Origin: Spirochaetaceae bacterium | GTDB lineage: Bacteria > Spirochaetota > Spirochaetia > Treponematales > Breznakiellaceae | Assembly (NCBI GenBank): GCA_031265535.1 | Contig: JAISCO010000165.1 | Coordinates: 1-7,046, forward strand | DNA length: 7,046 nt | Direction: 5' to 3' | In this document: positions 1 through 4,854 of the stretch, in pieces | Layout: every line of letters starts with the position of its first letter | Position numbering within the stretch: the first letter of the stretch is position 1 | Position numbers and translations under genes: made by a program | Notes under the pieces: generated by a model | Told to the model about the DNA's origin: nothing | What the model saw: only the letters and a program-made list of their open reading frames with translations | Databases searched by the model: none

Positions 1-227
1 CTGTTTACGGCGGCGGCTTTTACAGGCGTCTCAGCCTTGCTGTTAAGGCGCGCCGCGAATTCCGCCTCAAACGCGAGGGACTCGCGGGCGGTGGTAAGCC
101 AGCCTGAACGCAGCACCCGTAAAACCGCGTCCTCTTCCTCTTTCCCGATAAACGGGCGCGCAAATGGGATAAAATCCGCCGCAGCTTGCGGGTCTTTGCC
201 GTTCCCGCCGCCGGAATTTGTAAACAT
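1..227 (-). CDS. DegT/DnrJ/EryC1/StrS family PLP-dependent aminotransferase, N-terminal fragment
   Basis: Reading the minus strand from the ATG at 227-225 gives 75 open codons that run off the left edge, so the 3' part is missing. The N-terminus is low-complexity (residues 1-18, rich in Gly and Ala), then comes IPFARPFIGKEEEDAVLRVL at about residues 20-39, followed by RSGWLTTARESLAFEAEFAA at 40-59. This is the typical start of the sugar aminotransferase family: iPf.rP.ig.eE..av..vl.SGwlttG....FE..fA. These enzymes use PLP to transaminate keto-sugar nucleotides for surface polysaccharide; the PLP lysine and the substrate side lie outside the window, so the substrate cannot be told. The usual Gly after LTT is Ala-Arg here. 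There is a stop codon five codons upstream in frame (243-245), so ATG 227 is the only ATG start. No clear Shine-Dalgarno precedes it. It is separated from the GH57 gene by about 900 bases of repeats, so it probably has its own promoter. Confidence 0.8.
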   Translation of the reverse strand, partial: MFTNSGGGNGKDPQAAADFIPFARPFIGKEEEDAVLRVLRSGWLTTARESLAFEAEFAARLNSKAETPVKAAAVN

Positions 228-234
228 CCATTTT

Positions 235-263
235 ATATTAAATTATCGTATCAAGGCTGACAA
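235..263 (-). promoter_or_regulatory. Candidate sigma70-type promoter for the aminotransferase gene
   Basis: On the minus strand TTGTCA (263-258) is followed after 17 bases by TAATAT (240-235); these match the consensus boxes at 5/6 and 4/6 positions. A transcript would begin only a base or two before the ATG at 227, giving an almost leaderless message, which would fit the absence of a Shine-Dalgarno. The region is AT-rich, so a chance match is quite possible. Confidence 0.25.
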
Positions 264-266
264 GGC

Positions 267-456
267 AAAAAGGAAAAGGGAAAAAGGAAGAAGGAAAAAG
301 GGAGAAGGAGAAGGGAGAAGGGAAAAAGTAAGAAGAAGGAAAAAGTAAAAAGGGAGAAGGGAGAAGGGAGAAGGGAAAAAGTAAGAATGGAGAATGGAGA
401 ATGGAGACAGCAATTAGCAATTAACAATTAGCAATGAGGAATGAGGAATGAGGAGT
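267..456. repeat. Heptanucleotide (7-base) repeat array, left block
   Basis: From 352 to 456 the sequence divides without slippage into fifteen 7-base units: GGGAGAA x3, GGGAAAA, AGTAAGA, ATGGAGA x3, CAGCAAT, TAGCAAT, TAACAAT, TAGCAAT, GAGGAAT x2, GAGGAGT. Units change gradually from purine-only to CAATTAG-like. The part from 267 to 351 is made of similar purine heptads (GGAAAAA, GGAAGAA, GGGAGAA) with phase shifts; 267-328 is an unbroken purine tract of 62 bases. Similar arrays are known in cyanobacteria as STRR (short tandemly repeated repetitive) heptamers. The array lies just upstream of the aminotransferase gene. No coding function is credible: translations are low-complexity in every frame. 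Confidence 0.85.
352..375 (+). other. G-quadruplex motif within the heptad array
   Basis: Four GGG tracts (352-354, 359-361, 366-368, 373-375) are separated by identical 4-base AGAA loops, which meets the usual G3N1-7 pattern. The G-rich strand is the plus strand, the template strand for the aminotransferase gene that starts at 227. Whether it folds in the cell is unknown. Confidence 0.6.
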
Positions 457-491
457 GACAGCGTTATAACTGATCAGAGCGGGCGTAATTC

Positions 492-549
492 GTGTAATCT
501 GTGTAATCAGTGGCCTCTTTAACAATTAGCAATGAGGAGTGATGAGTGA
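492..549. repeat. Dispersed intergenic repeat, copy 1
   Basis: A 58-base unit beginning GTGTAATCTGTGTAATCAG and passing through GGCCTCTTTAACAATTAGC to GAGGAGTGATGAGTGA. It is identical over 51 bases to 985-1035, and matches 1050-1107 over all 58 bases except one. It contains the direct repeat GTGTAATC and ends in the heptad-like CAATTAG/GAGGAGT sequence, so it seems to be built on the same repeat system as the neighbouring arrays. Confidence 0.85.
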
Positions 550-592
550 CAGCAGTTGAACCGGTTTCAAATAAAAAGGGGGAAGCGCATCA

Positions 593-625
593 ATCATAAA
601 CCGTCAAAATTTTGAAGTTTATGAT
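593..625. repeat. Nested inverted repeat
   Basis: Outer arms ATCATAAAC (593-601) and GTTTATGAT (617-625) are perfect 9-base complements. They enclose a second perfect palindrome, TCAAAATTTTGA (604-615), with only CG and A between the two levels. On the plus strand AACTTTTT follows, but no plus-strand gene lies upstream, so I do not call a terminator. Confidence 0.7.
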
Positions 626-755
626 AACTTTTTCGACGCTGCTCCCCCCGCCCAAAAACGGCACGTGAACTAGTGAGCGTGTGTGAGTATGTGGCAGCAT
701 GGCGTAGGCCCAAAAAACTTACTGTTACATGCCGCTTACAGGCCGCGCTCCAAAG

Positions 756-775
756 GTTTTTGCTTTTGCAAAAAC
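756..775. repeat. Short hairpin
   Basis: GTTTTTGC (756-763) and GCAAAAAC (768-775) are perfect 8-base arms around a TTTT loop. There is no T-tract directly after it on either strand that would make a convincing terminator. Confidence 0.6.
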
Positions 776-808
776 GCTTTTCCGCTACCCCCACCCATTA
801 ACAGCGGC

Positions 809-836
809 TAGTGGTTTTTTGCAAATAAAATCACTA
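809..836. repeat. Hairpin with one G-T pair
   Basis: TAGTGGTTTT (809-818) pairs with AAAATCACTA (827-836) over ten positions with one G-T wobble, around an 8-base loop. It lies at the right side of the non-coding island and could be an element end or an RNA stem. Confidence 0.55.
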
Positions 837-889
837 TAGCGCTAAAAGTATAATTGCTGGCGCTTTAACAAGTAAAAAGGAAAAGGTGA

Positions 890-981
890 GGTAAAAATTA
901 AAAGGTAAAAAGGAAAAAGGGAGAAGGGAGAATTAACAATTAACAATGAGCAATGAGGAATGAGGAATGAGGAATGACAAA
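890..981. repeat. Heptanucleotide repeat array, right block
   Basis: From 890 the sequence reads GGTAAAA, ATTAAAA, GGTAAAA, AGGAAAA, then one extra A, then from 919 nine in-phase units: GGGAGAA x2, TTAACAA x2, TGAGCAA, TGAGGAA x3, TGACAAA. The order (purine GGGAGAA first, then AACAATT-like, then TGAGGAA) repeats the order in the left block, so the two blocks look like copies of one composite module that runs straight into the dispersed repeat. Confidence 0.85.
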
Positions 982-1100
982 TCAGTGTAATCTGTGTAAT
1001 CAGTGGCCTCTTTAACAATTAGCAATGAGGAGTGAGGAATGACAAATCAGTGTAATCTGCGTAATCAGTGGCCTCTTTAACAATTAGCAATGAGGAGTGA
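971..1100. repeat. 65-base tandem repeat (copies 2 and 3 of the dispersed repeat)
   Basis: 971-1035 and 1036-1100 are the same 65-base unit beginning GGAATGACAAATCAG; they differ at one base (T at 995, C at 1060). Bases 15-65 of the unit equal copy 1 at 492-542. After the second unit TGAGTGA (1101-1107) again matches the sequence after copy 1 (543-549). The unit sits 20 bases after the GH57 stop codon in the direction of transcription. Confidence 0.92.
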
Positions 1101-1120
1101 TGAGTGAGGAGTTAACAGCT

Positions 1121-3046
1121 TTAATGATAAAAGCTAAGTTTGAATTTTAGGATAGAGCCGGAGCCGCCGGCCAAACAAAGCCGCTTGTGGATTAGGACGC
1201 GGCTTGATTGATAATAGTCAATGCCGGAAACGGCGTCCAAACCGCTGCTTTCGGAAAGTATCCATGCGTTAAATTTGCCGGCGTCCGTGCCGGGTGCGTC
1301 CGCGCCGAGGGCGTCCGCGCTAAGGTTAATGATTACCTCATTATCCATGTCTTGAAAATCAATGGCGGCGGCGTCTGAAATTGTTAATCCCCCACCTTCG
1401 AGAGGCGGGGCGATCATCTTTTCACTATGGTTTGAAAATGATTCATATTCATTGTATGAGTACACGCGAAGACGCGTTTCATCATCATTTGAAAAAGATA
1501 TATTCAATTCAGGTATAAAAATAAATTCCTGTTTAGTATTACTTTTATTTGTTATACAGTACGATACACTTATTTCATCATTTTTAAAATTATAGCTTTT
1601 TTCAATTTCCATATTAGAAAAAGTATTAGAAAAATTATTCAAAAAATTGCTGTCGTCAAGCGCGGGTAATTTAAAACTTAGCTTATGACGCTGCCGGTCT
1701 ATTGCGGTCATTTCATAACGCTCTTCGCCGCACAGACGCGCGCCGGAATAATCTTTGTTTATTACAGACTTGTACGAAAACCCTGGCGGCGCAATCATGT
1801 CGCTGAATGAATAACGTTTACCGTCTACGCTTGCCGCACCGCAATAATTCCATGAACGTGGAAGATAGTCTAACTCGAATATGCTTGCCCCTGTCTCGCT
1901 GATAAAGCAATTAATGTCTTCGCTTTGAAACAAATATTCATTCACGCCGTCAAAATTAAAATCAAAGACTATAAGGGAGGATAAAAAAGCCTTATACTCC
2001 CGCGTTATCTTTTCCGCGTCTAAAAGGGCGTGGTACGCGGCGTTTCTAATAGAGGCTTGATTTATTCCGCTTTGCGGCGCGCCGCAAAATAGATCGTGAT
2101 TCTGCGCTTTCCACAATTCTTCATAGGCGCTGCGCTTGCTTATCTTATCGCCGCGCAGTTGATCAATAAGCGCGCGGACAAAAGTCATCTTGGCATAAAG
2201 ATAATTTTTTTCAGGATATTCTATCAAACATTTTTTTACCGCTTTTTGCGAAAAATATATCTTTCGCCGCGATACAAGATTTTTTATTAGTTTTGACGGC
2301 AGTGAAAAATCTATTTTATTTTCGTACTCAGACAGATCCGATAAAAAATAATGTGCCGAAGTTTCCGTAAGCGGTTCAGGATTTCTATTATTAAAGCAGG
2401 GGGGAAAAACGCTTACTATTTTCTCTGCCCCATTATTTTTAGCGTCAAGCAAAAAACTATCAAGCGTTCCCGGCACATTCTGTTCAAGCATGGCGTTAAA
2501 GCCGGTTGGAATCGGAAATATGGTAACAAATTTACCTTTATCTTCGCTTATGTAAGGTTCGTACAGTCCGCTTTCTTTTATTCCGGCATCAAAAAAATAT
2601 GTTTCATCAAGGAATGTGTAGGTTATATTGCATAAGGTAAGTACGCTGGGCATGGAAGAATCCCACGCGAGTTTAGGCAGCAGGCAACCCTGAGTACGCT
2701 TGCCAAAATGTTTGCGCAAGTATGTCGTAAGCATCTCAATATGCCCCAAACGGTCCTTGTAGCTGATGAGCGGCATCACAGGTTCATAGAAACCGCCTGT
2801 CAGCAATTCAAGCTGCTTCCTGCGAACCATGTCCGCTGTAAGCATAAAAATTTCACTGTGATTGCGCTCAATCCAGTACCAGAGTGAACCGGAGAAGTGT
2901 AAAACTGCCGGAATTTTTGGAAATTTGTACAGCGTAGACAGAGCCGGCCGAATTTTATCGCTATACAAGCGCTCAAACGCGGAATCGTCAGCCCCGTTTG
3001 GAAGATGATAATGGATGCCTAAAATAATCGTTACTGCTGCGCTCAT
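1121..3046 (-). CDS. GH57 family protein (4-alpha-glucanotransferase/amylase-like), catalytic residues apparently lost
   Basis: The 641 residues match the fold and length of GH57 enzymes such as the Thermococcus litoralis 4-alpha-glucanotransferase (about 660), which act on alpha-glucans. Visible are motif 1 (GIHYHLP, residues 10-16), HFSGSLWYWIE (50-60), motif 2 (LLTGGFYEPVMPLI, 81-94), motif 3 region (120-130), LDETYFFDAG (146-155), motif 5 region (LWKAQNHDLF, 311-320), and then the beta-rich C-terminal domain typical of the family. By recalled alignment the nucleophile Glu of the TERVW motif is Lys125 (PKLAW), and the FHDDGEKFG segment with the acid/base Asp reads FPPCFNN (214-220), so catalysis by the known mechanism looks impossible. 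No signal peptide is seen, so it is probably cytoplasmic. The start is the first ATG after an in-frame stop at 3053-3055; no good Shine-Dalgarno is present. The gene follows rnfA by 43 bases and is probably cotranscribed. Fold assignment is firm; function is unknown. Confidence 0.86.
   Translation of the reverse strand: MSAAVTIILGIHYHLPNGADDSAFERLYSDKIRPALSTLYKFPKIPAVLHFSGSLWYWIERNHSEIFMLTADMVRRKQLELLTGGFYEPVMPLISYKDRLGHIEMLTTYLRKHFGKRTQGCLLPKLAWDSSMPSVLTLCNITYTFLDETYFFDAGIKESGLYEPYISEDKGKFVTIFPIPTGFNAMLEQNVPGTLDSFLLDAKNNGAEKIVSVFPPCFNNRNPEPLTETSAHYFLSDLSEYENKIDFSLPSKLIKNLVSRRKIYFSQKAVKKCLIEYPEKNYLYAKMTFVRALIDQLRGDKISKRSAYEELWKAQNHDLFCGAPQSGINQASIRNAAYHALLDAEKITREYKAFLSSLIVFDFNFDGVNEYLFQSEDINCFISETGASIFELDYLPRSWNYCGAASVDGKRYSFSDMIAPPGFSYKSVINKDYSGARLCGEERYEMTAIDRQRHKLSFKLPALDDSNFLNNFSNTFSNMEIEKSYNFKNDEISVSYCITNKSNTKQEFIFIPELNISFSNDDETRLRVYSYNEYESFSNHSEKMIAPPLEGGGLTISDAAAIDFQDMDNEVIINLSADALGADAPGTDAGKFNAWILSESSGLDAVSGIDYYQSSRVLIHKRLCLAGGSGSILKFKLSFYH
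1281..1325. repeat. 15-base tandem repeat x3 inside the GH57 gene
   Basis: Three 15-base units start at 1281, 1296 and 1311, each beginning GCGTCCG. They encode three 5-residue units ending in (A/T)DA (LSADA, LGADA, PGTDA; about residues 575-589). The reading frame is kept, and the GC-rich units stand out from the AT-rich gene around them, suggesting a recent in-frame expansion in a surface loop. Confidence 0.75.
1390..1410. repeat. Imperfect palindrome translated as APPLEGGG in the GH57 gene
   Basis: CCCCACCT (1390-1397) and AGGCGGGG (1403-1410) pair at seven of eight positions around TCGAG. It encodes residues 546-553 of the GH57 protein, in the variable C-terminal domain. The GC-rich block in AT-rich surroundings resembles small palindromic elements that insert in frame into genes in some bacteria. 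Confidence 0.5.
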
Positions 3047-3049
3047 AGT

Positions 3050-3086
3050 TTTTCAAAATACTAGCCTTTTTTATGCTGTTTGAAAA
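3050..3086 (-). other. AT-rich inverted repeat in the rnfA-GH57 gap
   Basis: In transcript direction TTTTCAAA (3086-3079) and TTTGAAAA (3057-3050) are perfect 8-base arms around a 21-base loop. The second arm occupies the place where a Shine-Dalgarno for the GH57 gene would be expected. There is no T-tract afterwards. It may lower GH57 translation or may be chance. Confidence 0.3.
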
Positions 3087-3089
3087 CAC

Positions 3090-3677
3090 CTAAAAACTCA
3101 AGGGGTACAGCACCAAAATATAAGCTATGGATAAGGATACAAGTGAAAGTAATGCCATAGATATACATAATATGGGCTGACCGCTAAAAATTGAAGGAAG
3201 TTTCTCGTTTTTACCGCGAAGTTTTATCATTCGCAGCAATAAAATAGCAAAAAAAGCGCTAAAAGAAAGACAAAAAGATAAAACAAACGCGTCCATCGCT
3301 GTGTCCGCCAGGTGTAAAGTCAGTATTAAGGCCGTTATGATTAGCCCGGAGTATGATGTATAGAGTGAAAACATCCTGTTTTGGCGTATATAACCCGGAA
3401 TCAATATGGATATCGCGGTTTCAATGCCAAAGGTTAAAAAACATGTCAGTGGAAACAAGAGAAAGTACCGCAAAAACCCCAGATTTAGCGGACTCAGCAT
3501 AAATGTAAAAATAATCCATGCAACAAATACCGTTATGAACATTATCGGCAGTTGCAGCAGGCTGCCGGTTATAGGCTGCTTGCGGTTTTCAAAAATCTCC
3601 TTTGTGCCGAGCCCGAATGTTAAGACAAGGTTAAATGAAAATACTGAAAATACAGCCAGTATGAGTAAATTGTTCAT
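3090..3677 (-). CDS. rnfA: RnfA-like integral membrane protein without the [2Fe-2S] cysteines
   Basis: This 195-residue protein has about six membrane segments (roughly 3-22, 43-61, 67-93, 103-123, 128-149, 167-190), matching RnfA/RsxA length (about 193) and layout. Family resemblance is seen in the N-terminal NLVLTFGLG (16-24), LSPLNLGFLRY (61-71; LIPLNLIYLR in E. coli RsxA), the Glu of FGIETAI (83-89) and the Pro at 94. In known Rnf complexes RnfA and RnfE form an inverted pair that holds one [2Fe-2S] cluster in the membrane through a Cys in GLCP and a Cys in TTNC. Here the first position reads GLGTK and the second YTSYSG, so both are gone; the only cysteines (79, 136, 171) are elsewhere. 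The ATG overlaps the rnfE stop as ATGA and GGAAGG lies just upstream, so translation is coupled. It probably still pairs with RnfE, but electron transfer by the known route is doubtful. Confidence 0.83.
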   Translation of the reverse strand: MNNLLILAVFSVFSFNLVLTFGLGTKEIFENRKQPITGSLLQLPIMFITVFVAWIIFTFMLSPLNLGFLRYFLLFPLTCFLTFGIETAISILIPGYIRQNRMFSLYTSYSGLIITALILTLHLADTAMDAFVLSFCLSFSAFFAILLLRMIKLRGKNEKLPSIFSGQPILCISMALLSLVSLSIAYILVLYPLSF

Positions 3678-4333
3678 AAGCCTTCCATGCGCCGCAGGCG
3701 TCCCGCGTTAATGTAACGCAGCATGGCCATAATGTATGCCAACAAAAAAAGCGCGCCTGTGGAGCTTGAAATAAGCTGTATGGGGTACGGGTATAGTCCC
3801 TTGGTGTTGAATAATTCCATTATGCCGCGTTTTCCCCCCGGCACGGTAAGCGTAGCAAAACCCAGCGGCTCGCGAATCAATGAAAATACAAGCGTTAAGC
3901 CTCCAAGCGCCAGCAGTTCAAATAAGGATCCTTGAAAAATCTCGTCTACGGATGAGTTTTCAAGCGAAATACAGAAATTACTGCCCACATAAAATACAGG
4001 CACTATCATACAGATAAGGTAGCTCTCCATGGCAAGCAAAGGATTCAGCAAGTATAGCAAAAAAAGGTAAAGGCTGCCTGAAAATGACGAAATTAATACG
4101 TTGAGCATCCGTATTTTTGTTTTTGATCTGAGCCCGTGAGGACTGATATTTACAAACGCGCTTATTATAGAAACCCAAATAATCTCGCTCGCCGCGACTA
4201 TCGCGTACGAAAAGCGGCTTCCCGCTATTATAAACAACGCAATCCCACTCATCGAAGAGATGGGAGAATTGAAAATCCGGATTAACTTTGCGCTTATACT
4301 ATTTGGCGCATCTACGCCCCCTGCTTCTAACAT
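3674..4333 (-). CDS. rnfE: RnfE-like integral membrane protein without the [2Fe-2S] cysteines
   Basis: The 219-residue protein has about six membrane segments and the length of RnfE/RsxE. Family features are the VP at 111-112 (IPL in E. coli), the Glu at 125 in the segment aligned with GRAEAFA, and the well-kept SLIREPLGFATL (151-162; family lRE.lG.GtL). The N-terminal GLCP Cys corresponds to Ala32 (SGIALF), and the Cys of IVTNC corresponds to Ser118 (YVGSNF); a Cys occurs three residues later at 121 but out of register. It therefore lacks both ligands, as its partner RnfA does. The start ATG at 4333 has GGAG five bases upstream, and the gene lies 11 bases after the preceding stop. The N-terminal extension (LEAGGVDAPNSIS) is poorly conserved. 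Identification by order, topology and motif is fairly sure; role in electron transport is not. Confidence 0.83.
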   Translation of the reverse strand: MLEAGGVDAPNSISAKLIRIFNSPISSMSGIALFIIAGSRFSYAIVAASEIIWVSIISAFVNISPHGLRSKTKIRMLNVLISSFSGSLYLFLLYLLNPLLAMESYLICMIVPVFYVGSNFCISLENSSVDEIFQGSLFELLALGGLTLVFSLIREPLGFATLTVPGGKRGIMELFNTKGLYPYPIQLISSSTGALFLLAYIMAMLRYINAGRLRRMEGL

Positions 4334-4338
4334 ATTAT

Positions 4339-4342
4339 CTCC
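4339..4342 (-). promoter_or_regulatory. Ribosome binding site of rnfE
   Basis: GGAG on the minus strand, five bases before the ATG at 4333. It lies in the 11-base gap after the rnfG-position stop. Confidence 0.65.
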
Positions 4343-4344
4343 GT

Positions 4345-4854
4345 CTAGTTCCTTCCATCCTGTATCCGCTTTAAGATTACGGCGTTTTTTTCAATCCTGT
4401 CTATCCAAATACGCAAATATCCCGGATTAATACGCGCCAGCCCCCTATCTCCATTCACCGTAAGCGGTACCAGGGTGCTGAGTCTGCCTTCGTCATCAAT
4501 TATAGCCAGACAGGGCGAAAAAATACCCTCCATGATGAGCGGCGATATAACGGCATTCTCGCTGCTTGTCATCGTATACCAAGTTCCAAGCTGCGTTACA
4601 CTGCCGGGAATATGCCACGGCGAAATCACCTGCTCTATGTTCCTGTTCTCGCCTATGCTGTCAAGGAATTCATTAACTGTCCTTACAGTAAGGTCATCGC
4701 GTAAACCCGTAGAAAAGCCCCATATTAGAGCGGCTGTAAGCACTATAACCGCTGTCCATATCGCAAAGACGGAAATCTCGCTCAAACCGGTAAAAAAATG
4801 CTTTACTTTTTTGAGAAAGGGCCTTATCAAACTAAATACACGATCAGTATTCAT
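4345..4854 (-). CDS. RnfG-position membrane-anchored protein lacking the FMN motif
   Basis: This 169-residue protein sits between rnfD and rnfE, where rnfG is found in rnfCDGEA operons, and has RnfG architecture: a Lys/Arg-rich cytoplasmic N-terminus (KKVK at 15-18), one membrane helix at about 27-47, and an extracytoplasmic domain of about 120 residues. Canonical RnfG is about 180-210 residues and carries FMN on Thr of an SGAT motif near its C-terminus. No SGA(T/S) or related sequence occurs anywhere here; the C-terminal part reads LTVNGDRGLARINPGYLRIW (131-150) with no ETPG-like segment either. The fold resemblance is weak, so I leave the symbol empty: it may be a stripped RnfG or a replacement. 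AGAGGA lies five bases before the ATG, and the gene overlaps rnfD by 11 bases, so it is coupled to the operon. Confidence 0.7.
   Translation of the reverse strand: MNTDRVFSLIRPFLKKVKHFFTGLSEISVFAIWTAVIVLTAALIWGFSTGLRDDLTVRTVNEFLDSIGENRNIEQVISPWHIPGSVTQLGTWYTMTSSENAVISPLIMEGIFSPCLAIIDDEGRLSTLVPLTVNGDRGLARINPGYLRIWIDRIEKNAVILKRIQDGRN

Larger units (their letters stand above)
550..889. other. Non-coding island with inverted repeats, function unknown
   Basis: This stretch between the repeat blocks differs in composition from them and holds no convincing gene. The one longer minus-strand frame (594-794, 66 codons) has no Shine-Dalgarno, no recognisable domain and an Arg/Ser/His-rich shadow-like composition. 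It holds three clear dyads: 593-625, 756-775 and 809-836, plus shorter ones. An island of this size, rich in stem-loops and flanked on both sides by heptads and by copies of the same repeat, could be a MITE remnant or a structured RNA; I cannot tell which from sequence alone. Confidence 0.5.

Noticed and set aside
37..420. Frames of 103 codons (plus) and 60 codons (minus) over the purine tract
   Set aside because: They are low-complexity Lys/Arg/Glu or Ser/Phe/Pro strings made by the heptad array, and the plus frame runs against the aminotransferase gene.
594..794. 66-codon minus-strand frame in the intergenic region
   Set aside because: No Shine-Dalgarno, no domain, composition like translated repeat DNA, and it contains the hairpins of the island.
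352..1107. CRISPR array
   Set aside because: The repeats are 7-base units or a directly abutting 65-base tandem; there are no unique spacers of regular length and no cas genes.
1117..1135. Intrinsic terminator at the end of the GH57 gene
   Set aside because: AGCTTT/AAAGCT is only six pairs, spans the stop codon and is followed by GTTAACTCC with no T-tract.
3050..3086. Terminator between rnfA and the GH57 gene
   Set aside because: AT-only stem with a 21-base loop and no T-tract after it; the genes are close and on the same strand.
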